In this document: positions 1 to 7,226 of the stretch, one piece after another
How the letters are laid out: each line of letters begins with the position of its first letter
Position numbering within the stretch: position 1 is the first letter of the stretch
Source of the DNA: JADHUC01 sp964617665
GTDB taxonomy: Bacteria > Planctomycetota > Planctomycetia > Pirellulales > Pirellulaceae
Direction of reading: 5' to 3'
DNA: 13,858 bases
Assembly: GCA_964617665.1 (NCBI GenBank)
Contig: CAZUAH010000363.1
Coordinates: forward strand, 1 to 13,858
Position numbers and translations under genes: made by a program
Notes under the pieces: model-generated
The model's database searches: none
What the model was told of the DNA's origin: nothing
What the model saw: only the letters and a program-made list of their open reading frames with translations

Positions 1-502
1 TTGAGACCCAGCGGCTGCAGGGTTGGTGGTCATAGTGCGTTAGAAACTCCCGCGGCTCCACGCCAGTGCCGCGAAACGCGTACCACCACTTTCCCTTCGC
101 GGCACGGCCGCGATGCCAACGGCCATCAACGGAGCCTTCAAGCGACAATGTTTCGCGCCCGTCGTAGGCTGCCAGTGCTACAGTTTCCTTTGTCTCACTG
201 TCAGCACCGGTCCTACGGTACAGACGTTCGTGCCGCACTCGGCATCCCGGCTTCTCTTGAGTTCCTGGTTCGTTGTCAATTGTCCAACCCTCTCTGGCAT
301 GGATGCTGCTTCGTTCGTGCACGAACAACTGTCCATTCGTCTCGACCTTGACCGAGAAGGACTTCAGCGCGGCTTCTCGCTGGCGCAACGCTTGTCTCAA
401 CTCCTCCAAGGTAACACTTGGCTCTTCTGCGACCGCTGCCTGAAGCGGACAAAGCAACAATGCAACTACAAGAGAAAACGGACGCGAACACTTCACCGTC
501 AT
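1..502 (-). CDS. Exported protein of unknown function, 3' end cut by window edge
   Basis: Reading the minus strand from an ATG at 502-500 gives an open frame of 167 codons to the window edge with no stop. The first 25 residues are a textbook signal peptide: basic start (MTVKCSRPF), hydrophobic core (LVVALLLC) and an AVA signal-peptidase site before EEPS. The mature part starts with a charged helix (LEELRQALRQREAALKSF) and then alternating strand-like segments, including AAYDGRETLSLEG and GRWHRGRAAKGKWW. This style is common in planctomycete secreted proteins with a LolA/LppX-like fold, but that assignment is inference and weak. A GTG at 511 is an alternative start with poor ribosome-site spacing. 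An in-frame TGA lies further upstream. The gene is 224 nt downstream of the M56 peptidase gene and may be co-transcribed with it or use its own promoter. Confidence 0.72.
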   Translation of the reverse strand, partial: MTVKCSRPFSLVVALLLCPLQAAVAEEPSVTLEELRQALRQREAALKSFSVKVETNGQLFVHERSSIHAREGWTIDNEPGTQEKPGCRVRHERLYRRTGADSETKETVALAAYDGRETLSLEGSVDGRWHRGRAAKGKWWYAFRGTGVEPREFLTHYDHQPCSRWVS

Positions 503-585
503 GGTTAGCACTTTCTTCTCAAGGTCAGTGCGATTCAGAATCCGATTCAGCAACTCTCGGAAGAGGTTTCACGAGCAACATCTCT

Positions 586-591
586 ATTATA
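586..591 (-). promoter_or_regulatory. Possible -10 box for the left-edge exported protein gene
   Basis: The minus strand reads a perfect TATAAT here, about 84 nt upstream of the ATG at 502, in a short AT-rich patch inside otherwise GC-rich intergenic DNA. The hexamer at 17-nt spacing upstream (CCCTTA) is not a good -35 box, so this is a half-supported promoter. If real, it would let the exported protein be made independently of the BlaI-controlled operon. Confidence 0.3.
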
Positions 592-599
592 TCGCTTCG

Positions 600-726
600 T
601 GGGGGCTCTAAGGGTCGAGGCCCTTCATTCTCTGCCACCCAGCGGGGCCCTCCGCGGCGGCGTTTCGTTGACCCGGGCTATGTTGTTTTGGACTCCATTG
701 GGGTTGACTGTACCTATCCTTGACCC
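600..726. repeat. GC-rich intergenic block, possible planctomycete interspersed repeat
   Basis: This gap between two minus-strand genes holds a GC-rich block that is not coding in any convincing way. It contains AAGGG-N6-CCCTT (610-625), a CCCAGCGGGGCCC block followed by CCGCGGCGG, then GACCCGGGCTATGTTG. The last phrase resembles, from memory, GC-rich dispersed elements ending in a GGGCTATGTTG-like sequence that occur between genes in Rhodopirellula-type genomes. Only one copy is in the window, so repetitiveness cannot be shown. A weak GGGGT-N18-ACCCC pairing (about 700-727) sits just after the M56 stop codon and could contribute to termination, but it has no T-tract. Confidence 0.3.
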
Positions 727-3700
727 CTACGGCTCGATTTTCGCCCCTCCCATTTCTCCCATTGGCCCCATTTCATCGGGCATATCCTCCGATCTAATCG
801 GTATCACGAGATCGGACGCGTCCCATAGCTGCCCACCTATGCCCCACGTGCCCTTCGTTTGGCCGAGACGTTGCCATATGCGGGGAGAGTCACGGAACCT
901 TGGCAGTGATCGGCCGACACTCCGGATCATCCAACACCCGCTGTGCCCGCGGAGAAAGCGGTATCCCCAACCGTCAAGTGACGGAAGAAGGCGGCCCGGC
1001 GGCGCTGCGTCGGCAGAGGCTTTCGTGGCGAAGGGATCCTTCGGAAGCTCGTCCAGGTACAAGGGAACTAGCGCGTTGAGACTTGGTGGAGAAGAGCCGT
1101 CGTGGTCGTATATGTATTGATCGAGAGCGCCCCATAGGAGTGTCAGATCGCGATGCACCTGTTCGATGCGGCTGCGATCCTCGACTGAAAGAGCTGCGTA
1201 CTCAGCCGACTTGCGAAAGTCGTATTCTTCGGATTCGTTGTAGGCGGCCGACCGACGATTCTCGACATTCCACAGTCTGATTTCGCCACGGCCTCGTGGG
1301 TCCGTACCGTCACCCGAACCAGAGGCCAGAATCTTGCCGTCCGGTGAAAAGGTGACTGAAGCCACTGGCTCTTTGTGTCCCTTGAATACCCTCAGTTCTT
1401 CTCCCGTTCGGGCATTCCAGAGCCCGATCGTCTTGTCCATGCTTCCTGTGGCAAACATCTTTCCGTCCGGCGATGCGGCGACCGCAAGTACGCTACTCGT
1501 GTGTCCCTTCAAGACCGCCCGCACGGCGGCAGTCCGAACGTCCCAGAGACGAACGTCAAATTCGTTCGAGCCGGTCGCCAGTGTCTTCCCGTCCGGGCTA
1601 TACGCGAGACTGTAGACTTGTCGGTTCCCTCTAGTGCCGAAGTCGAACGGTCTGCCGACCGTAAGCGTATCAAGCCGATAAGTCGTAACCACAGGGTCCC
1701 ATCGACCCACGGAGAACGACCGGCCGTCAGGCGAATAGGCAACTGCGAACAGCCAGTCGCTATCGGGGCGAGCAGTCTTCTGCCGAAGCCGTCGGGTTTC
1801 TCGCATTTCTGACACATCCCAGAACCGCACTGTTCCATCGTAACTGGCCGAAGCAAGTTCCTTCCCGTCTGGCGAGAAGGCGGCGCACTTCACGTTGTCC
1901 ACGTGCCCCTGCAAAATACCTTTCTGTTCGCCCGTTTGCGGGTCCCAGAGCCGGATACTTCCATCGTCATCGGCAGCCAGGATCGTGCCGTTCGGAGAGA
2001 AGGCGACGGCTGAGACGGAACTCGTATGCCCCTTGAGATCATGGAGAAGGCGGCCTGTTTGGACGTCCCAAATCCTGAGTTCTGCGATCGAGGTCGCGAG
2101 GCTCCCGCCGCCGGTGGCCAGAAGTTTCCCATCTGGTGAAAATGCCACGGACAGGACGCGGCCAACATGAGTCTTGATTGTCTGCGCGTCCACGTTTTGC
2201 GGGGACTCGCCGTTACCCGAAACACGCTCGCTCGAATCAGTTCGCTCGGTGTCTTTGGCACGAGCCGGGTTCTCAGCATCGGGTCCAACATCGACCAGTT
2301 TTCCAACCTCAAGTTGGACGGTTTTAGTCTGGGAGTCGCGCAGAATTTCCAACTGAACAACGTCTCCAGGTTGCGAACGAGATAGAAGCTTCGACAACTC
2401 GTGAGAGTTCTCGGTCTTATGACCGCCAAAGGCGCGGATCCTGTCGCCTACCTTCAATCCGGCAGTTTCGGCGGGCGCGCCATGCACGACCCCGGTGATC
2501 TGAGCATCGTTGTTCAGGCTGGCACCGAGAAATGGCCCACCACTGCGCATAACGCCTACGTCGGGCAGGGCATTGTGAAGCGCATCAATACCCTTCTGAG
2601 TAACCTGCGTGCGGAAGAGACCAATGCGTTTTACCGGTAGACGAGAGAGCTTCAAAGCGTCATCGTCCGTGACTTCTTGGCCGTGCAACGTCAAGGCCAA
2701 AGAGTGTGTTTCACTCAGTTTCGATAGATGTCTGATGTCTTCATCGGACACGGACATTTCGTGGAAGTGAACAGTGAAGCGTTTGCCCTTTGCGAGCGAA
2801 GTCACGGTTGCCCCACTTGCCCGAAGCGCGTCGATTGCGGCGTTCGTATCTGCCGCAAGCGCGTTGGCATGCGGCGCAAGTTCAATCACGGACTCAGCGT
2901 TGATGCCGGCCTGTCTTCCGGGAGCGACGGAGATGCGCAACGGTTCTTTGCCCTCGACAACTTCAAACTCAATCGTCTGGCGCCCCATTTCTCCGAAATC
3001 GACGTCCAGCGTGTACTTGCCGAGAGGCAGGCGCGAATGGAATCTGAGTGGCGAGTGATAACCATCGCCCCTCTCCGTGAATAGTCCGCTTGGCAGTTGT
3101 GTCTTGTCGGGCGACATCAGGTTCCAACGAGGACGCTTGCGACCCATCGTCTTGGTCTCGAAGCGCAACTCTACATGACGCCCGGCACGAACACGGAAAT
3201 CGAGCCGTCTTGTCAACCCCTCGCGCACCTCGACGTCCGGGACCCAGGCCAACGCGATCGGTCCATCGAACTTGTGCATCGGCATCAATGCCACCCCCCA
3301 AGTTCCCACTGGTAGATGGCGTAGTCGATAGGACTGTGTGACAAAATCGACCGATGTGCTGTATGGCGGGCCGTCGAAGTTGTACCCTTGAGGTGTTTTT
3401 CGAAACGCAATGAGCCGGCACTTGTGTTCCAGCGGGGGTATGCCAGGTCGCTCGGGCCGCACCGGCGGCAAACCACTGACGTTTCCAGCAATCTCGCCGA
3501 CTTCGGTCGGCAGTTCGAGCCGTACTTGCGCCGTCTCTTCCGCCGCCGATACGGTGACCCACGCCTCATGGAAATGGTTCGTATCATCGCCCATGATCCA
3601 TGCATGATACCGCCCCGGTGGAGCGTTGGGCACAACAAACCGTGCTTCTCTATCGAGCTGCACGGCTACATGATCTATGTGAGTTAGATCATCCGGGTCG

Positions 3701-6609
3701 AAACGCGAAACGAAAACCTCCTCGAACTCCATGAACTCTTCCGGAACGAGATCGAGCCGCTTGCCAATGACTCGTCCTTCGATCCGGCCACGAGGAAGCT
3801 GTATGTCGACGTTATTCTCTCCAGCCTCGACATCCAACTCAGACTTGTAAGGCATCATGCCTACGCGTCCTGCGGAGACCGTCAAGGTGTAGCCGCCTGG
3901 CGGCAACCCTACGATTCGATACTCTCCCGACTTGGCAATAGGGCACGAAGCGCTCGTCTTTGGTCGGTCCAGCGAAATGCATTCGACGTAGCAAGATCCC
4001 GCTGGCAATTCCAAGCCGTGCACAGTCCCCGAGACGGTCGCGCTCCCGGGACGAAGCGTTACCTTCTGGTTCTCGACTTCCTCTCTGACATCGACGATTT
4101 CGGGAGCGTAGCAGACATTGCTTCCAAGAGGCGGATAAGCCCGGACTCGTATGGGGCCCGGTGGAACGCCCGATGCAGACCAAGCAGAATCGCCGCGAAC
4201 TGCCCATGCCCAATGCCAAGCGTCGTTCTTGCCATCGGAATCCCATTCGATCAGATCCGAGTTCCCCACGTGGATTTTCCATTTCTCTGCATCGTCGGGC
4301 TCCGGCTCCAGCCGAATCGTCAGAGTCCCTACCGTCTCCTCTGGTTTCGGTACGAACTCTGGAAAGGGACTATCCACTTGAATCAGATGAGGCGGCTTCC
4401 CGAGATTTACCGTCTTCCTCTCCGCTTCTGGATCACGGAGGCGTGCCGCGAGTTCGACCTTTGGGAATGTTCCGCTTTTGTCCGTGAAGACTCGGCATCG
4501 GTCCGAAGTGAACTTATCGGTCCACACTTGAACGTAAGCCGTGTCCTTCTCGGGTCCCAAATCCGGAATCCTCTCGGATACGAAGCGTCCGTCTCGATCC
4601 GTGACAACATCCAGATCATCCAGGCCGTGCCATCGCTGGTCGGTCGAGTTAACACTGACACGCCCGCGCGCCAATGGCTTTCCGTCGTGGGTAACTCGGC
4701 CTTCTAGACTCAGTCCCTTCTTGATCACCAACCGTGTTCCACTGTTGGGGACATCGGTCGTGATAACCGTCTGGGCATAGTCGGGGTGTTCCAGCAGGAA
4801 GTTCGCGGAGCCAGGCAACAACTTCGTAAATGCAAAACGCCCCGTCGCATCTGTCTCGACACTAAGCCTATGGTATTCCGTGTCGTCGAATGTGAGCCGA
4901 AATGCATCGGCTGTCACACGGACGTCGGCAACTGGTTGCTCTTGTTCGTCGACGACAACGCCCGAGAGAGTTCTCGATTCGTACAGCACAAACGTCAAAT
5001 CACGATAGCCTATGTGTCCCGGTACGAGAACGAGCTGATTCATCCCGAAATGCCATGCATACCGATCATCCGCCTCGATCAGGAAATGCCACGAGTCTTC
5101 CCCAGCGAGCCCCTTGAAGAGAAACCGGCCCCGAGCATCCGTCATGCTCTCGCGTCGGTCTTTCAGCCGGAATTCTTCGTGGGAAGGTTCTTCTTGTCTC
5201 CCGGCCAACACGGAGATCCCCGACAGGGGATTTCGGTTTTCGTCAAGCACTACTCCCCGGACATCGTTATCTCCCAGCGGCTCGATCGGGACGTACAGCT
5301 CGGAGGATTCGCTGCCCGCCTGTCGATCCGCGTCGTCATTCTTCACCGACGTCTCTTCGGGTTCGTTCTCCCCAGGCGAGCCTCCTTGTGTTCTGGACAT
5401 CAACACGAACGGAAGCAGACAAGCGATTAGCAACGCAGAAAACGCAATCAAACCTCGAATCGTCAATCGCACGTTCAAGACTCCTTGAGTTTCCCCCAGG
5501 ATCCGCATCACTCGCCGCCGCAGTTGACTTCTGCCCTCGTCGGCCACGGCGAGCGCACCAGCGGGCTCTTGAGACCCGCCAGGAGCCCCGTGTCGCAACT
5601 CCGATAGCCGGACGAGCGATTCCGCGTAACAGGCCGGTTTGCTGCCGTGCCGCAGAACGAAATCATCACAACAGTTCTCGCGTTCCCTGCTCACGATGCG
5701 ACTGACCAGCCAAACCGCCGGATGGAAGAACAGAACGGCTTCGATCGACCGTTGGACGAGGAGGAACAGATGATCATACCGGCGAATGTGGGCCAGTTCG
5801 TGCAACAAGACGGCCTCGAGTTGTTCGGGCGTCAGTTGTGTGGCGATCGTCGCCGGCAACAGGATGGCCGGTTTCACCACCCCGACCACGACAGGTATGG
5901 TGATGCGTTCGCAAAACGCCACGATCGGTGTGAATCGCTTTTTCAATCGGTGCCCGTGCCGTGAAACAAAACCTGCGATCGGATCCTCTGTGATCGGCCG
6001 CGCAACCGCACGCAATCGCCGCCCACCGTACAAGGCCGAAAACAATCGCAAAAACATGAGAATCACACCGGCGGCATAGGCCGAAGTCGCATACGGCGTG
6101 ATCCGCGCCCAGAGCCCGGAAGCCGGCGAAACGGTTGCAGACTCACTGATCTCACGGACCGCGTCGTTCCCGGAGAACCGACCATCTTGTTCGGGCAAAC
6201 GTGACGCTGACTCCGCAGGCAGCGTTTCGGGAAAAACAGGAATGTCGACTGAAGGGGCAACACCTAGGGCATCTTCTTCTGATAGAACGGATGGCGATTC
6301 GACAAGGACGATCGCATGTTCGTCAAAAGCGGACTCCTCATCAGTGGAAATCTCGTCAGCCGGAACGCGATTCGATACGACCGGCGTCCGCAGCGCTGAG
6401 AGGATGAACAAGTTTGCTGGGACGCAAACAATCATCACGCCCAGGACGGCAAACCAGAGCACATATTTGGCTTGGGACGACCGCCGTCGGATGACGATGG
6501 CCACAACGCCTGCGATCGCCACCAGAACAATCCCCTCCCAAAGGCAGTGGACCAGTGACTGAACCAGGAGGAATGCCGCGTCATTCTGGATCCAGTCGAC
6601 GAAGTTCAT
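727..6609 (-). CDS. BlaR1-type M56 metallopeptidase fused to regulatory-like, LRR, PDZ, WD40 and pseudopilin-like modules
   Basis: This 1960-residue membrane protease probably senses an extracytoplasmic signal and triggers inactivation of the BlaI repressor encoded just upstream. Helices at about 13-40, 49-73, 171-193 and 384-404 give the BlaR1 four-helix plan, with the cytoplasmic zinc protease between the last two. HELAH (270-274) supplies two histidine ligands and the catalytic Glu, and Glu311 in ERENCCDD is the likely third ligand. After helix 4 come carboxypeptidase-regulatory-like beta repeats (about 449-1226), a leucine-rich-like stretch (1284-1352), a PDZ domain (about 1356-1437), seven WD40 repeats (1480-1787) and a GspG-like tail (about 1800-1900). 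Known BlaR1/MecR1 proteins are near 600 residues and end in a penicillin-binding sensor. No SxxK/SxN/KTG beta-lactam-binding set was noticed here, so a beta-lactam role is unlikely. The frame is intact throughout. Family assignment is strong; ligand and target are unknown. Confidence 0.93.
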   Translation of the reverse strand: MNFVDWIQNDAAFLLVQSLVHCLWEGIVLVAIAGVVAIVIRRRSSQAKYVLWFAVLGVMIVCVPANLFILSALRTPVVSNRVPADEISTDEESAFDEHAIVLVESPSVLSEEDALGVAPSVDIPVFPETLPAESASRLPEQDGRFSGNDAVREISESATVSPASGLWARITPYATSAYAAGVILMFLRLFSALYGGRRLRAVARPITEDPIAGFVSRHGHRLKKRFTPIVAFCERITIPVVVGVVKPAILLPATIATQLTPEQLEAVLLHELAHIRRYDHLFLLVQRSIEAVLFFHPAVWLVSRIVSRERENCCDDFVLRHGSKPACYAESLVRLSELRHGAPGGSQEPAGALAVADEGRSQLRRRVMRILGETQGVLNVRLTIRGLIAFSALLIACLLPFVLMSRTQGGSPGENEPEETSVKNDDADRQAGSESSELYVPIEPLGDNDVRGVVLDENRNPLSGISVLAGRQEEPSHEEFRLKDRRESMTDARGRFLFKGLAGEDSWHFLIEADDRYAWHFGMNQLVLVPGHIGYRDLTFVLYESRTLSGVVVDEQEQPVADVRVTADAFRLTFDDTEYHRLSVETDATGRFAFTKLLPGSANFLLEHPDYAQTVITTDVPNSGTRLVIKKGLSLEGRVTHDGKPLARGRVSVNSTDQRWHGLDDLDVVTDRDGRFVSERIPDLGPEKDTAYVQVWTDKFTSDRCRVFTDKSGTFPKVELAARLRDPEAERKTVNLGKPPHLIQVDSPFPEFVPKPEETVGTLTIRLEPEPDDAEKWKIHVGNSDLIEWDSDGKNDAWHWAWAVRGDSAWSASGVPPGPIRVRAYPPLGSNVCYAPEIVDVREEVENQKVTLRPGSATVSGTVHGLELPAGSCYVECISLDRPKTSASCPIAKSGEYRIVGLPPGGYTLTVSAGRVGMMPYKSELDVEAGENNVDIQLPRGRIEGRVIGKRLDLVPEEFMEFEEVFVSRFDPDDLTHIDHVAVQLDREARFVVPNAPPGRYHAWIMGDDTNHFHEAWVTVSAAEETAQVRLELPTEVGEIAGNVSGLPPVRPERPGIPPLEHKCRLIAFRKTPQGYNFDGPPYSTSVDFVTQSYRLRHLPVGTWGVALMPMHKFDGPIALAWVPDVEVREGLTRRLDFRVRAGRHVELRFETKTMGRKRPRWNLMSPDKTQLPSGLFTERGDGYHSPLRFHSRLPLGKYTLDVDFGEMGRQTIEFEVVEGKEPLRISVAPGRQAGINAESVIELAPHANALAADTNAAIDALRASGATVTSLAKGKRFTVHFHEMSVSDEDIRHLSKLSETHSLALTLHGQEVTDDDALKLSRLPVKRIGLFRTQVTQKGIDALHNALPDVGVMRSGGPFLGASLNNDAQITGVVHGAPAETAGLKVGDRIRAFGGHKTENSHELSKLLSRSQPGDVVQLEILRDSQTKTVQLEVGKLVDVGPDAENPARAKDTERTDSSERVSGNGESPQNVDAQTIKTHVGRVLSVAFSPDGKLLATGGGSLATSIAELRIWDVQTGRLLHDLKGHTSSVSAVAFSPNGTILAADDDGSIRLWDPQTGEQKGILQGHVDNVKCAAFSPDGKELASASYDGTVRFWDVSEMRETRRLRQKTARPDSDWLFAVAYSPDGRSFSVGRWDPVVTTYRLDTLTVGRPFDFGTRGNRQVYSLAYSPDGKTLATGSNEFDVRLWDVRTAAVRAVLKGHTSSVLAVAASPDGKMFATGSMDKTIGLWNARTGEELRVFKGHKEPVASVTFSPDGKILASGSGDGTDPRGRGEIRLWNVENRRSAAYNESEEYDFRKSAEYAALSVEDRSRIEQVHRDLTLLWGALDQYIYDHDGSSPPSLNALVPLYLDELPKDPFATKASADAAPPGRLLPSLDGWGYRFLRGHSGCWMIRSVGRSLPRFRDSPRIWQRLGQTKGTWGIGGQLWDASDLVIPIRSEDMPDEMGPMGEMGGAKIEP
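910..1233 (-). other. GspG/major pseudopilin-like C-terminal module of the M56 protein
   Basis: Residues about 1793-1900 contain an amphipathic helix (RIEQVHRDLTLLWGALDQYI) followed by YDHDGSSPPSLNAL, VPLYLDELPKDPFA and then WGYRFLRG with CWMIRSVG. Order and spacing match the C-terminal globular part of type II secretion major pseudopilins: a helix ending in a DHG-like turn, a PPSL-ALVP-YL-ELPKDPF loop, then YR and Y-I-SVG strands. The N-terminal pilin helix and prepilin peptidase site are absent, so this is a borrowed fold and not a pilin. Assignment is by motif recognition only. Confidence 0.6.
1249..2172 (-). repeat. Seven WD40 repeats encoded in the M56 gene
   Basis: Seven degenerate tandem copies encode the pattern GH-x-V-x-x-x-A-x-SPDGK-x-LA-x-G-S-x-D-x-x-(I/V)-RLWD-x-x-TG. 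The SPDG-type turn starts at residues 1491, 1538, 1579, 1626, 1671, 1713 and 1755, a spacing of 41 to 47 residues. Seven copies would close one complete beta-propeller. Repeat 4 is the most diverged (TTYRLDT in place of the WD turn), and repeat 7 carries an insertion (GTDPRGRG) before RLWN. At DNA level the copies are diverged, so they are old and unlikely to recombine readily. Confidence 0.9.
2299..2544 (-). other. PDZ domain of the M56 protein
   Basis: Residues about 1356-1437 read GPFLGASLNND, then VVHGAPAETAGLKVGDRI, a loop, SRSQPGDVVQLEILRD and TKTVQLEVG. This is the usual order of a bacterial DegS/HtrA-type PDZ domain: the G-P-F-LG carboxylate-binding loop, then G-S/A-PA-x-x-AGLK-x-GD-x-I, and finally PGD-x-V-x-L-x-x-x-R-x-G/D. 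PDZ domains bind protein C-termini, which suggests that the sensor array recognises a peptide or protein ligand. The ligand itself is not visible. Confidence 0.85.
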
Positions 6610-6611
6610 GG

Positions 6612-7007
6612 TTACTCCTCCGGTCGTCGATGGCGATTGATCAGGCGACGCAGGGCGCGGTGCTCGTCGTCGTCGACGTGTTCCGAGTCGAGCAGATTCA
6701 GAAGCAAGGCCTCCGCCGAACCGTCGAAGACACGATTCAGCAAATCGTCCAGCATGCCTTTCGAGACGGAAGCCTCGCTCACCCGAGCCGAGAACGTATA
6801 TGCCTTGCCATGTTGCTCGCGACCAAGTAGCCCTTTGTCGGTCATCGTATGCAGAACCGTAACAACCGTTGTGTGAGCCAGTTCGCGCTGCTCGTCCTGC
6901 GCGAGCGCCTCGCGTATCTCCCGCACGGACGCAGGTCCGCTACGCCATAGGACTTTCAGAATCTGAAGCTCCAACTCCGTAGGAAATCGAGATGCAGGAC
7001 GGGCCAT
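6612..7007 (-). CDS. BlaI/MecI/CopY-family winged-helix transcriptional repressor
   Basis: This is a small DNA-binding repressor that in known BlaI/MecI systems dimerises on promoter dyads and is removed after its partner M56 protease is activated. The N-terminal winged helix runs from PTELELQILKVLWRSGPASVREI through TTVVTVLHTMTDKGLL to the wing REQHGKAYTFSA. The C-terminal helical part (about 75-131) would be the dimerisation domain. Length (131 or 132 residues) is normal for the family. Two ATGs are adjacent (7010 and 7007). GGAGG at 7014-7018 is only 3 nt from the first but 6 nt from the second, so 7007 is preferred. Its stop codon is 2 nt from the M56 start. Two perfect dyads lie over its own promoter, so autorepression is very likely. 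The true regulon could include other genes outside the window. Confidence 0.95.
   Translation of the reverse strand: MARPASRFPTELELQILKVLWRSGPASVREIREALAQDEQRELAHTTVVTVLHTMTDKGLLGREQHGKAYTFSARVSEASVSKGMLDDLLNRVFDGSAEALLLNLLDSEHVDDDEHRALRRLINRHRRPEE
6615..6621 (-). promoter_or_regulatory. Ribosome binding site of the M56 gene, inside the repressor gene
   Basis: The minus strand reads GGAGGAG directly before the repressor stop codon TAA and 7 nt (from GGAGG) before the M56 ATG at 6609. The site encodes the last two residues of the repressor (EE). Ribosomes ending the repressor therefore finish on the peptidase's initiation site, a standard arrangement for translational coupling that keeps protease and target in a fixed ratio. 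Confidence 0.85.
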
Positions 7008-7011
7008 CATG

Positions 7012-7018
7012 CTCCTCC
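7012..7018 (-). promoter_or_regulatory. Ribosome binding site of the BlaI-family gene
   Basis: GGAGGAG on the minus strand ends one base before the first of two tandem ATG codons. Spacing from GGAGG is 3 nt to the ATG at 7010 and 6 nt to the ATG at 7007. The second codon is therefore the more plausible start. Confidence 0.8.
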
Positions 7019-7026
7019 AGACGAAG

Positions 7027-7046
7027 TGCTCTAGTTTTATAGAGCA
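7027..7046. promoter_or_regulatory. Operator dyad O1 of the blaI-M56 operon
   Basis: A perfect inverted repeat TGCTCTA-N6-TAGAGCA (7-bp arms, centre GTTTTA). It overlaps most of the proposed -10 box (7043-7048) and the expected transcription start near 7036, so a bound dimer would block initiation. Its arm core, CTCTA, is shared with the second dyad. BlaI-family binding is inferred from position and symmetry. Confidence 0.82.
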
Positions 7047-7071
7047 TAACCTCTACAGAACTAGAGGTCAA
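7043..7071 (-). promoter_or_regulatory. Sigma-70-type promoter of the blaI-M56 operon
   Basis: The minus strand reads TTGACC (7071-7066), a 17-nt spacer and TATGCT (7048-7043). The -35 matches 5 of 6 consensus bases, the -10 matches 4 of 6, and the spacer is optimal. Transcription would start near 7036, leaving a leader of about 29 nt before the ATG at 7007. An A-run just upstream (GAAAAAGG, near 7085-7092) could act as a weak UP element. Confidence 0.75.
7049..7068. promoter_or_regulatory. Operator dyad O2 of the blaI-M56 operon
   Basis: A perfect inverted repeat ACCTCTA-N6-TAGAGGT (7-bp arms, centre CAGAAC) that almost exactly fills the spacer between the -35 and -10 boxes. Its centre is 22 bp from that of O1, about two helical turns, which would place two repressor dimers on the same DNA face. 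The shared consensus of the two sites is CTCTA-N6-TAGAG. Confidence 0.82.
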
Positions 7072-7138
7072 GAGTTTCGAAGGCCTTTTTCTATGGCAAG
7101 CGGCAAGAGAGATCACCCGTAGCGAAACTCGCCGCAAG

Positions 7139-7157
7139 TTTCGGCGGTCAGCCGAAA
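7139..7157. terminator. Hairpin downstream of the kinase gene, possible weak terminator
   Basis: TTTCGGC-ggtca-GCCGAAA forms a perfect 7-bp stem with a 5-nt loop, 70 nt past the kinase stop codon and before the blaI promoter. In the minus-strand direction no T-run follows (CTTGCGGCG), so it is not a classical intrinsic terminator. It may stabilise the 3' end of the sigma-kinase mRNA or act with Rho. Confidence 0.35.
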
Positions 7158-7226
7158 GTCTCGTCGACTTCCTCTACCGTGGGTATGAGCTCATCTGCCG
7201 TTCGCCTACGAGGTTCGCGCGGTAGT

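Noticed and set aside
4018..5430. Two plus-strand open frames of over 200 codons (4018-4707 and 4786-5430)
   Set aside because: Both lie opposite the intact M56 gene, have compositions expected of antisense frames (many Arg, Ser, Pro), no recognisable domains and no supporting ribosome site.
727..6609. A beta-lactam resistance sensor (true BlaR1)
   Set aside because: The penicillin-binding sensor domain is missing and no SxxK/SxN/KTG set was noticed after helix 4; only the protease core is shared.
6940..7137. Minus-strand 65-codon frame spanning the blaI promoter
   Set aside because: It runs through the promoter and operators and into the repressor gene in a different frame; the product has no recognisable features.
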